From NCBI GenBank assembly GCA_032158295.1, contig CM063256.1, forward strand, positions 6,682,034 to 6,746,033: 64,000 nucleotides of DNA. Reading direction: 5' to 3'. Numbering within the stretch: position 1 is the stretch's first letter; every line of letters starts with the position of its first letter. Source of the stretch: Pycnopodia helianthoides (lineage: Eukaryota; Echinodermata; Asteroidea; Forcipulatida; Asteriidae). Both the position numbers and the translations under genes were made by a program. This document shows positions 44,431 through 54,322 of this stretch, piece after piece. The notes beneath the pieces are model-generated. The model had not been told where the DNA came from. It saw only the letters and a list, made by a program, of their open reading frames with translations, and searched no databases.

Positions 44431-44934
44431 TACATTGGCGGTCTCCCCATTTTGTTAATATCTTTGTGCGGGGTTGCCACTTGCCAGTCAGAAGCTATTC
44501 AACCTGTAACTGCTGTCTTACACTCAAGTTTTACGATACAACCTGGGTAGCGGCAGGAAAGGGATATCCTTAACCCTTTAGTCCCTGCACTGCCCGAATT
44601 TGCTGAAAATATTTTAGTTTTCAAGACTCTTGCAGTTAATTACTCGAATCGTGGTTCAAACTATTTAAAAGATACCCAATTAGGCTTGTTATTTACGTAC
44701 AATTGTCGTTTCGTTAATATTGTCATTGATAAACATATTATTTCAATTTCGGAGGTGATAAGTCCCAAGGGAACAATAAATGCCTCGTGTTATTTTTCAT
44801 TAGGTTAAAATAAACACAATAGTTTATGAGGCTGTTACCTAGCATGAAATGCTCATACTGATTAAATGCTAAGGCATTAGTATTTAACAGTATCATCATG
44901 ATGAAAGAAAACTAAATTGTTTTGTTAACGGAAC
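44431..44934. other. Spacer of unit 3
   Basis: Non-coding, same as 28133-28616. Confidence 0.5.
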
Positions 44935-45318
44935 ATTACAGAATTGGTAAGAAAAAAACTTGTAAAATATACTTTTTTATCACAGATTTACATAAAACTT
45001 ACACGGTCTAATGATGGTGATAGTAGAAAACAACCCACGAAATTTTTTTGTCTGAAATGCCATATTTGATGAGAAATGAATAAACTAATTTTCCGATTGG
45101 TGTTTATCGCTCAGTGAGCGTTTTATTCATGTGTTGAATCTATATGATTTCATGCAAATGTGTAATCGGGTTTTCACTATTTTCTCGCGACCCAGATGGC
45201 CGATCGATCTCAAACTTCTACAGGTTTGTCAGTTTATGTACATGGTGGATTACATGAAGTGCTTACACTGCCAGCAACTGTTTTGTTAGCAAAAAACAAT
45301 TCTGTAATATTCCTTTAA
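44935..45318 (+). mobile_element. TTAA TIR element, family A
   Basis: Starts TTAACGGAACATTACAGAAT, ends with the inverted copy and TTAA. Confidence 0.85.
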
Positions 45319-46630
45319 AAGTGAGCGTGGTGTTTGTCTGAGCTACATAATCTTATCATCGTTAGCGTTAACTTTTTTACAATTCAACAGTGAAGGGCGA
45401 AAATAGAAAAAATGAGCTATAATACGCGTACCTGCAGGGTTTCTAAAGGAATAGTAAAAAACAATAAAAACTTTAAAGTGTTAAAGTTGTCAAGTTCTTT
45501 ATTTTGCACGATGAAGTTGATTTAGTAGAGGTATCATTGGCAACATGTCCTCAGTTACATAAAAACAGCTCAAACTTTCTCCTTTCATTTTTCCCATGAA
45601 ATAATTGATAAGAGAACAGTTTGCTTTAAGAAGTTTCCTTTTTCATACTGAAATTTTGTTTTCTTTTCTTATTGGTGGTTAGAAAGAGAGAAGAAAACTC
45701 CAGTAATCTGAATCCCTCTCTCTAAAAACCACATTCCTTGGAAGGGAATCGTTTCTCAACATGTGATACACTACCAAGAGCTGCAGTGCTTCTTACCGGA
45801 TTCATACCCTCCCTTTAATGCGCAATGTAAAACTTCTCTGAAAGCTCTGCGGTGATTGGCTCTTTGGATTCGGATGGGCGGCGCAAAAGAAAGTTTGCAG
45901 ACGCCATCTTGTTTTGTCGTGTTAGTGTAAGAAACGATTTGTGCTAATGGTCGCGTAATGAAACATGGATTCGTTTGAATTCAAGATGTGCATGCTCTAG
46001 AAACCGCAGCCGAGATTGTAGAAACGATACGTGGTAAGTAAAAACTACTTTTTATCACTGTTTATTTCAATTTACTTTGTTTATTTAGCTGGTAGAGAAG
46101 GGCAGTCATTCAGCACTTGACATCACTCATCACTGTCCATGTTTCTATGTTCACTATAAATACACGCTCGAGTAGAGCCAAATAGGCCTAACACTACGGA
46201 CAAGTTATCGTTGTATTACTATTAGCTCATGTTATTAGAGCAACGACCTATATTATCTGTATTCTCAGCTGAGTGGCTATTACAAAATTTAATGCCTCAA
46301 ACTTATACCCTGAAAAGTCAGACATCTTTAGTAGAGAACATTTTGGGCTGTACCCGTATGTTTTCTACTGTCCCTTTTCTTGAATATTTCCTTTTAAAAC
46401 ATTGTGGGTTAACCCCACAATGTCAAAAAAGCACAAGTACAGTTCCTACCTAAAATTCACCCCACAATGTCTATCTTGCAAGCCCTAGCCAACTTTTAGT
46501 TGAAATAATCGTAACCTTCCATCCTCCGGTCTACGACCGTCGGGAGAATGGTAGTAGAACGGGGTATACAGTACATGTAAAACTGCGACCGCCTTCGCTA
46601 GGCTAGGTACCCACCCGGCTTCCGTACAAA
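45319..46630. other. Spacer with promoter-like segment (unit 3)
   Basis: Near-identical to 29276-30583, including the inverted CCAAT and the donor after ACGATACGTG near 46034. Confidence 0.4.
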
Positions 46631-46688
46631 ATGGCGAGCGAGACAGACTGTCGGCCGCGTGTGACGTTGGTACAAGGGGTCAATAGCT
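46631..46688 (+). CDS. Candidate first coding exon of a second gene (unit 3 copy)
   Basis: Same start context and donor as 30584-30641, but Trp of QWVNS is Gly. That change in a probable core residue argues for decay if the exon was ever functional. Confidence 0.25.
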
Positions 46689-47281
46689 GTAAGGTGCAGA
46701 TGCTTACAAAAAGTGTTAATGGCCGAACATTTCCACCTGTCACATCAAGAAGGAGATTTTTTGTTAACGTTATCTTTACGTTTTATTCAAATTCCTACGT
46801 ATGCATCTTTCTAGGGCGTGGTAGTATGTCGCCGGTCATACCGTTAATTTCCTTTGTGTTTATGCGTTATTTTAGACAGGCTACTTTGGTTAATAAAAAG
46901 GTGGTTTTTCTTGCAAGGAGGGAAGAAGAAAATTCCTGAGGGACTGGCTAAGACTGTGAAGAAAGGGAGACCGATGAAGGTTGCGTTAGTATTGAGAGTG
47001 CGCCGTAGCTCTGGTTTAATATAGGGATCAAGACTAAAATGATTAAGTGTTGGGTGTTTAGTTTCCCAGAGAGTTGGGTGATAGCCTTGATAACTTTACA
47101 TATCGAGTAGATTGTTTTGTCAACATAATAGCCAGCAGTTTTTCAGCGGTAGCTGCCAGTGAGAGTAGTTGTGATCGATTAAGTTTGTGAAGGGGGCATT
47201 GTTGAACCCTGATCGAGTCTCCAGTTTGTGCACAGGAAGCCAATTGAAACTGTAAGTGTATAATTCTTTATTTAATTGTTG
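46689..47281. other. Spacer of unit 3
   Basis: Non-coding, same as 30642-31235. Confidence 0.5.
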
Positions 47282-47638
47282 TTAAAGGGACACACCGGCT
47301 TACTATTTACCTAATTTAGTGATGTTGAATCACAGACAATAATTTTTCGATGGTTGTTGTTAAAAAAAAAACATCAAAATGTCACGTAATTAACAAAAAA
47401 TGTGAAAAAAACAAAACGCGGTCAAAGGTCAGCTTATACGCTTTTCCAGCCGTTGCAACTGTCAAGTTTACGTGACATTGTTTTAAGTAGACTAGTGATC
47501 TGTTTATGTATTAATTATAACAATGGCGAGGCATAAGGATCCAGTCTTCATATCCAGAAAGCACAAATTCACGTGTAATTTAAAAAAACGAGATAAACAC
47601 AGTCCGATCCACACCGTGCAGCTATTCGTCGTCGTCCC
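47282..47638 (-). mobile_element. Family B element, inverted, cut by the assembly gap
   Basis: Starts TTAAAGGGACACACCGGCTT and matches 31236-31590 until the run of N. Confidence 0.8.
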
Positions 47639-47738
47639 NNNNNNNNNNNNNNNNNNNNNNNNNNNNNNNNNNNNNNNNNNNNNNNNNNNNNNNNNNNNNN
47701 NNNNNNNNNNNNNNNNNNNNNNNNNNNNNNNNNNNNNN
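47639..47738. other. Assembly gap (100 N)
   Basis: Exactly 100 N, the usual placeholder for a gap of unknown size. It joins an inverted family B element to the inside of a family A element. Confidence 0.99.
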
Positions 47739-47990
47739 TTGATGAGAAATGAATAAACTAATTTTCCGATTGGAGTTTATCGCTCAGTGAGCATTTTATT
47801 CATTTGTTGAATCTATATGATTTCATGCAAATGTGTAATCGGTTTTTCACTATTTTCTCGTGACCCAGATGGCCGATCGATCTCAGACTTCTACAGGTTT
47901 GTCAGTTTATGTATATGGTGGATTATATAAAGTGCTTACACTGCCAGCAACTGTCTTGTTAGCAAAAACCAATTCTGTAATGTTCCTTTA
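47739..47990 (+). mobile_element. Family A element, left part lost in the gap
   Basis: Begins inside the element (TTGATGAGAAATGAATAAAC) and ends GTAATGTTCCTTTA. Confidence 0.8.
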
Positions 47991-48827
47991 GTTAAGCATA
48001 ATATGTATACATTTAGTAATACTCCAAATGTATTTTGACCGATAGTTCTATCAAGTTACTACATCGGTACTGTTTATAAAATTGATTACCAAAGAAAACA
48101 AATAACAAGTTGCATTTCATACATATTTTCCCCATTTGAAAAAAATCCTCCGCTGTACAAATAAAAAAAACAAAAGATGATGATATCTACTCATTTCATC
48201 TTAGTTGTAAATGTTTTATACTAAAAGAAGAATATACCTAATTTGTTTTAAAGTACACGCCTTAAATAAATTTAACCATGGCTGCATGAGGGCTGTCCTC
48301 AATTGAAGTAGCAGCGCACATCATTATCCTATACGCAGAAGACTTGATTACAACTATACGGTCTTATTGTTTTCATCAGCCACTCAAAATGCAAATTGTA
48401 TCCAGTAGATTGACACACCACATGCCCCAAACCTTGCGATGTATTTGCAACTGACAATAAAAATATGGCTGCTTTTTTACCAACAGGTTAAAATAACTTT
48501 GCACTCGCTCCCACGTGTACCATGCCTTGGAACGAGCAACGATCACTTAATTTATGGACAATGCCTGCGACTAAGTAATATTAATGACAATTGATAACTA
48601 TTTTCAAATATGTTTACACACAGTCATAGTTGAATTGTTATTATATGCACTTTGTTTATAGTCGAATTCGATTGGTGTCTCTCTGTGGAGTTTTCGTATG
48701 TTTTTTTTTTTTTTTTTTTGCCCAATTTATTCTGCTGCATGTAATACCCTAATTCTGTTGGGTGAGTAACGAGAAAGTAGTGAAAAACTGCAAAATTCTC
48801 CTCGTGTAAACACATTTTACTAAAAAT
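47991..48827. other. Spacer of unit 3 after the gap
   Basis: 47991-48390 matches the unit 1 spacer (14448-14805). 48391-48827 is unique in the window and holds a 20-base T run near 48700. No gene is seen. Confidence 0.5.
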
Positions 48828-49057
48828 TTTGTAACGACCGAAATCAGATGCGTTTTTATTCAGCTTTAGTTTTCTCGAATATGACTTTGTTTCAGAGGGA
48901 AATACTTCACATAATTTTTTTAAAGATTGAACATAATAACCAGTAAGCTTTCATTAAACATTTTTGTTTTTAATCCTTAACCAATAGTACCTTTAATATT
49001 ATTTATGTTCAATGCAAAATCGCGTTTAGAAAATGAAGTGCCTAAACGACTGGTGCC
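48828..49057. repeat. Dispersed repeat starting GTAACGACCGAAATCAG
   Basis: Second copy of the repeat at 28646-28882. Confidence 0.65.
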
Positions 49058-49452
49058 TTAAAGGAACATTACAGAATTGGTAAGAAAAAAACTTGTACAA
49101 TATACTTTTTTTATCACAAATTTACATAAAACTTACACGGTCTAATGATGATGATAGTAGAAAAATCACTTGAAATATTTCTGTCTGAAATGCCATGTTT
49201 GATGAGAAATGAATAAACTAATTTTCCGTTTGGAGTTTATCGCTCAGTGAGCGTTTTATTCATTTGTTGAATCTATATGATTTCATGCAAATGTGTAATC
49301 GGTTTTTCACTATTTTCTCGTGACCCAGATTGCCGATCGATCTCAAACTTCTACAGGTTTGTCAGTTTATGTATTATGGTGGATTACATAAAGTGCCTAC
49401 ACTGCCAGCAACTGTTTTGTTAGCAAAAAACAATTCTGTAATGTTCCTTTAA
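49058..49452 (+). mobile_element. TTAA TIR element, family A
   Basis: Bounded by TTAA at both ends, with the inverted AAAGGAACATTACAGAATTG termini. Confidence 0.85.
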
Positions 49453-49844
49453 ATCTCCAAGGTCGTTTTGAACGATGTGCATTTCTTTTAAACCTGTTGC
49501 ATGGTCATTGATAATATGACGCGGGTTTCCCGCGTGTGTATTATATAAATGATGTATATTTTCATACCGGTTTTTTTCTCTTCTTTTCTTAGGCTGTGTG
49601 GTATCCTTGGATACTATTCTGGCAATATGACTGATATCACCCTGGTGATAGTATTGTTGGTAATAAACAGGAAGACAAGAAACAGGGGGGGGGTTTACCT
49701 ACGTTGAAAATAATCTCATTCGTCTCGCGACGCGGATAGCTCGAAGCTCAACAAACAAAGCCAATGCAGAGGCAGTGTGTGCATGCAGGGCACACCGGGC
49801 GCAAATTTATTTTCTGCAGCACACGTCGGCTATGGAGTCAACAG
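49453..49844. other. Spacer of unit 3
   Basis: Non-coding, same as 33079-33477. Confidence 0.5.
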
Positions 49845-50835
49845 TTAAAGGTACACACCGGCTTCGTTGGTCTATTTGGGCTACAAAATAGACTAAAACA
49901 TGATTCTAAAGGTCTTCCTGAAATGGAGAAGATCGGTTCATCAAAGAAACCATCAAATTTGGCCGTTGTTGAGCATTTTTCAAAAAACGAAGGTCACGTG
50001 ACTTTTCGGAACCAAAATGTGGTTCCGAAAAGTCACGTGATCTTCAGAATTAGTTTTACTTACAGCTGTATAAAAGTAAATTACTGAACCAAATTCAAGT
50101 ATTTTTTTTTAAAACAAATATTCATGAGTATTTGGCGAAAAAGACTATGTATTCAGTTTATGGATGCAAGTTGTAAATAATGATGAAAAATCGAACGTAA
50201 GATTCGCATTCAGAGAGTCCGTGCACGGAAGCGTGTTTTACGGCGCATCAGCGTGGGGAGCTAGCGGGTAAACCTTGGGTGCATGTCCCGCACAGCCGGT
50301 GCAGTGTCTCGCCGGGCCAAAGAGACAAACCACGGAGGCATGAGCTCGTAGCCTGTGGAGGGGTATAGGGATCCAGACCATTAATTACGTTTTGTTTTAC
50401 GAGGGTTTTAGTCTGTAGCCCTAGCTATTATCCCCTAACCAATGTCGCGTTACGTGATGCCTGCACTACACACGCGGCGGGACGACGACGAATAGCTGCA
50501 CGGTGTGGATCGGACTGTGTTTATGTCGGTTTTTTTAATTACACGTGAATTTGTGCTTGATGGATATGAAGACTGGATCCTTATGCCTCGCCATTGTTAT
50601 AATTAATACATAAACAGATCACTAGTCTACTTAAAACAATGTCACGTAAACTTGACAGTTGCAACGGCTGGAAAAGCGTTTACGCTGACCTTTGACCGCG
50701 TTTTGTTTTTTCACATTTTTTGTTAATTACGTGACATTTTGATGATTTTTTTTTTTACAAAAACCATCGAAAAATTATTTTCTGTGATTCAACATCATTA
50801 AATTAGGTAAACAGTAAACCGGTGTGCCCCTTTAA
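49845..50835 (+). mobile_element. TTAA TIR element, family B
   Basis: Complete copy: TTAAAGGTACACACCGGCTT to AAACCGGTGTGCCCCTTTAA, with the internal hairpin at about 49994-50040. Confidence 0.85.
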
Positions 50836-50852
50836 CTGTTGACTGTATTGAT

Positions 50853-51393
50853 TACCAAAGCCAACAAATTACTGGGTTTTATTTATAGTGTTGCACGGGA
50901 CTTGTCACAGGATGCTTTTTTATCATTGTACAAGTCCTTGGTTTTACCAGTCCTGGAATACGGCCAGCCCATTTGGCACCTTTATAGTATTAATCTTTGT
51001 GAAAAAGTGGAAAAAATTCAACGTCGGGCTACTAGGATGATCCTTAAACAAAGAAGAATGGAAATGAGTTACAGTGATAGACTGAACATCCTAAAGCTGT
51101 CTTCGCTTGCATGTAGAAGGAAATTTCTCCTGTTTTCATTTGTTGTAAAGGCATTGTATGGTGTTATCAATAGTGAAGTGGTCATGCGTGATGTGGTAGT
51201 CAATGGCCGTCATGTTAAGGAGGTTAGGTTTAGACACCTCAGGGCTCGGACGCAAAGACTTCACTTTTCACTGGTGAATGTCTTTGCTCGTTATTGGGAC
51301 GAACTCCCGGTAAGTCTGAGGACTGGGGTGGTTGAACTTCCTCTTCGGCGCTGGACCAATTCATTAAGGAGCCATTTGAACGACACTGACTGA
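50853..51393 (+). pseudogene. C-terminal end of a CR1/L2/Jockey-type reverse transcriptase ORF
   Basis: The translated part includes KANKLLGFIYSVARDL, FLSLYKSLVLPVLEYGQPIW, EKVEKIQRRATRMIL, SYSDRLNILKLSSLACRR and FARYWDELPVSLR. These are the post-catalytic (thumb and C-terminal) motifs shared by CR1, L2, Rex1 and Jockey LINEs. The catalytic palm and the APE endonuclease are absent, so it cannot move by itself. The frame is open to the stop at 51393, suggesting recent insertion. It is unrelated to the restriction-like-endonuclease elements at the left edge. Confidence 0.8.
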
Positions 51394-51789
51394 TGCATCT
51401 GTTTTTTTCCTTTTTAACTCCTGTGCAATTTTTATTTATTTATCTATTTAATTATTTATCCTTTTATTTATTTGTTTAGTTAGTTAGTTACTTATATGTT
51501 TATTTATTTATTTATTTAATTATTTTTTATCCTTCTTTCTTTCTTTCTTTCTTCTTTATTTATTTATTTATTTTTAGTTATTTATCTATTAATTTATTCG
51601 CTTGGTTATTTTTTTATTTTATTTATTTATTATTTTTTCATTTTGTTCTTCATTAATTTTTTCATTTATGTTAATTTTAATTTCAATTTCCATTGTTTAT
51701 TTATATTCAGATATTTATTTAGTCCGTTGGGTTTTGTATTGGGCTTTGGGCTATGTGGACTTGTCGCAGGTTTTTTTTTTACTTTTTAT

Positions 51790-51809
51790 TTATTAATTAA
51801 TTAATTAAT

Positions 51810-51884
<75 letters not shown>

Positions 51885-51889
51885 TTTTT
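51790..51889. repeat. (TTTA)n microsatellite in the LINE 3' UTR
   Basis: About 25 units of TTTA, with looser TTTA/TTTC runs upstream from 51430. Confidence 0.95.
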
Positions 51890-52309
51890 GTCATGCTTTT
51901 TATCATTGTACACATACTCGTACTCCAGACCTGGTACTTGATCAGCAATTTCACCTGTTTTCCTTTTCTTATTAGCATTGCGGTAATTTTTGGTGTCCAT
52001 TGTGAAGTTTTACCTTGTCTGATGCTTCTGTTTTTATCCCTTTTATTCCCTGTGCAATTTTTACTAAATTATTTTAATTTTTCTATTGTACATAAAATAT
52101 TTATTTTTAGTAACATTATGTTATGTAATAGCCAGTAGCATTGGAAACGAAGGCCCTCGGGCCACAGTTATTAGGTTAACTTTTTCTCTTCCTGGCATGT
52201 GCTGCTGGCTCTATTGTATGCTCCTTTGTCATTTTATTCATTGTCTTCACTGTTTGTTTTATTGTATTGTGAATTATGCCGAATAAATAATAATAATAAT
52301 AATAATAAT

Positions 52310-52754
52310 GAAGTATGCTGCAGAAAAAAAACCGCCACCGGGGCAGATGGGACATTGCTTGTTCAATGTGATCTAAAATAAACCAAAATAATTTCTGGCA
52401 AACCCCCTTTCTGCAAAATAGTTTCGTCGATATCTATACGGTCTCTTGAGGTCACACTTTTATGCAGTTTTCTTTTTCTATTGGTACGTCACAGCCCGAG
52501 TTTTTGTCAACCAAGGTCGGAAAATTATGGAAAGCCATAAATGCAAAGCAAAAAGAGATAGCAACAGTTTAGTCACACAAATATTCAAAAATACTGTTGA
52601 ATTTGTCGGAAATAAAGCAACTAACCATGGGATGTATTTGTGTCAAATAACAATTTGCAAAAGTGATGAATTTGGTCACACTGTCTGTTAACACGATTGA
52701 ATGTTTTGTCAACATTCGGCTGTTCATGCCAACCAGCGCGGTTTGTTAATCATC
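52310..52754. other. Spacer of unit 3 after the LINE
   Basis: Collinear with 16085-16545 in unit 1, but lacks its short GCCAACATTCGG duplication. No supported gene. Confidence 0.5.
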
Positions 52755-53170
52755 GTGGCGTGTCGTGGCCGAGCGGATAAGAGCACCGGACTCAAGCTCT
52801 GGTGTTTCTGTTCAGCAGAGTGTGGGTTCGAGTCCCAGTCGTGACACTTGTGTCCTTAAGCAAGACACTTAACCATTATTGCTTCGTCCTTCGGATGGGA
52901 CGTAAAGCCGTTGGTCCCGTGTGTTGTGTAATGCACGTAAAAGAACCCAGTGCACTTATCGAAAAGAGAAGGGGTTCGCCCCGGTGTTCCTGGTTTGATT
53001 GGCAGCATATTGCGCCACCGCACCTTGTAAACCATTACATTGTGCTATAAATGCATAGGTCTCATACTTCAAAACGTAGCTCCACATACATGGCAGGTAA
53101 AAATACTGAGCGCTTTGTATCCTTTGGCAAAAGGCGCTATATAAATACAGTTATTATTATTATTGTTATA
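52755..53170 (+). mobile_element. tRNA-Leu-derived SINE with (TTA)n tail
   Basis: Head: tRNA-Leu-like 52760-52847. A conserved body follows (GACGTAAAGCCGTTGGTCCC, GAAAAGAGAAGGGGTTCGCC), then the tail GGCGCTATATAAATACAG and TTATTATTATTATTG. It sits between TTTGTTAATCA and AAGGTATAT, which are about 15 bp apart at 16541 in unit 1, so it is an insertion specific to this spacer. Confidence 0.85.
52760..52847 (+). tRNA. tRNA-Leu (CAA)-like head of the SINE
   Basis: The acceptor strands GTGTCGT and GTGACAC pair over 7 bp (two G-T). The anticodon arm CCGGA-CTCAAGC-TCTGG gives anticodon CAA. A long variable arm is present, as in tRNA-Leu, and the B-box GGTTCGAGTCC (52825-52835) is perfect. As it is fused to a SINE body and lacks an immediate T-run terminator, it is best read as the SINE's Pol III promoter, not as a working tRNA gene. 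Confidence 0.55.
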
Positions 53171-53183
53171 AGGTATATACTAG

Positions 53184-53224
53184 CATTGATCTACATTATA
53201 CTGACAGTATAATGTAGATCAATG
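53184..53224. repeat. Perfect 19-bp hairpin
   Basis: Second copy of the hairpin at 16572-16612. Confidence 0.9.
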
Positions 53225-54180
53225 ATTACTAGCGTGAGTGGCGGCAAACAATGTACGTGTCTCCTGCTGCCATAATGTTCACGTGTCAATAAATGGATTG
53301 CTCTTCACGCGTGCACAATTCATCAAAGATGGTGGTCAATGACGCGTGCCATTACCATTTTATTACCATTTTATGGCCGAGTAGACATCGTAGATACCGG
53401 GCAATAAATATTATATATTGATATATATATATCCCGGGACAGGTTATCCATTCTGAATGGTTGAGTGGAGATCACATAGCCATGTTTCAACGTGCGATAT
53501 AAACACGGCTAGAAGACAGTGTTTAAACACCCGTGGCGCGCAATGTTACGCAGGCACTAATGTATTGCGCGAAAACGCAATCGGTATTCAACCTCAATTC
53601 TGTTAGTGTGTTAGTGTTAGTACGCGAGCGTATGCACAACCGTTGAGCGTGGCATGCATATTGATTCCTTCGCAAAACGAGAGCCCGTAACAATTTTCAA
53701 AATATTAGGCCTATGCAAACATTGGCCGCTTTTTTCTAGACGGATCCCAGTGAAATGAAAGAGCCAGATTTTGTTGTTTTGTTTTTTTGTAACGCACCCA
53801 CAGATCATTTGAACTTGTTCACAAAAAACACACAAAACAGACAGGGAAACTCGACCACCCCACACTCTGAGACCACTGTTACACAACGTGGACGGCATGT
53901 AGAAACCAACCTTGGCATCCTTGATACGACCTTGCCTCATTTGTTAAAAAAATGTCGGGGAACGATAAATTCGTATTAATTATCCATTGTTTATTGTTAA
54001 GTTTGTTGAGTAGGAGGGTACGGCGGCAGTGAAACGTGACAATTAATAGTAGATAGATTGTGGCGTGTGTTCCACCAAACAGTCAAGTGCATGGTAGGTC
54101 TTGTAAAACAGTTTCAACTCAAATGCAATGAGGCACGTCTTTATTATATAATTTTATGCGCCTCGTGAACAGTTGCACAC
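53225..54180. other. Spacer end and conserved upstream block of lectin gene 4
   Basis: Non-coding, collinear with the other upstream blocks. Shows a local deletion relative to 16613-17010 and a short (AT)n near 53412. Confidence 0.5.
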
Positions 54181-54184
54181 TTAA
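54181..54184. other. Empty TTAA insertion site upstream of gene 4
   Basis: CACAC-TTAA-CCCATACTGG, unoccupied as in unit 3. Confidence 0.85.
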
Positions 54185-54233
54185 CCCATACTGGAATAAC
54201 CCAGTGCTTTGTTCCGTTCTGTCTCGTGCACGT

Positions 54234-54283
54234 ATTGGCTGAGAGCTTGGCTTATAACACCTCGCTTTCTCAATCTCAGCATT
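54234..54283 (+). promoter_or_regulatory. Putative core promoter of lectin gene 4
   Basis: ATTGG at 54234-54238, TTATAA at 54252-54257, predicted start near 54278. The uORF with TAATG overlap is present at 54303-54323. Confidence 0.5.
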
Positions 54284-54322
54284 TATACTCTGATACCAGT
54301 GAATGGATGCTGAATTGTTATA

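Larger units (their letters stand above)
50853..52309 (+). mobile_element. 5'-truncated CR1/L2-like LINE ending in (AAT)n
   Basis: It interrupts the phrase GACTGTATTGAT-GAAGTATGCTGC, which is intact at 16073-16095 in unit 1. The insert is therefore defined to within about 2 bases and is about 1457 bp. It holds the last 180 codons of a reverse-transcriptase ORF, a TTTA-rich 3' UTR and a terminal (TAA)n tail. No clear target duplication is visible. Confidence 0.85.
35222..53360 (+). repeat. Segmental duplication unit 3
   Basis: Holds the exon-4-deleted lectin gene 3 (36174-43090). Its spacer contains the assembly gap, a LINE and a SINE. The ATG-to-ATG distance from unit 2 is 17,407 bp and to unit 4 is 18,149 bp. 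Homology to unit 2 begins about 75 bp earlier, near 35147 (the matching sequence is at 16938). Confidence 0.85.

Noticed and set aside
47523..47756. Open frame spanning the run of N
   Set aside because: It exists only because N codons do not read as stops.
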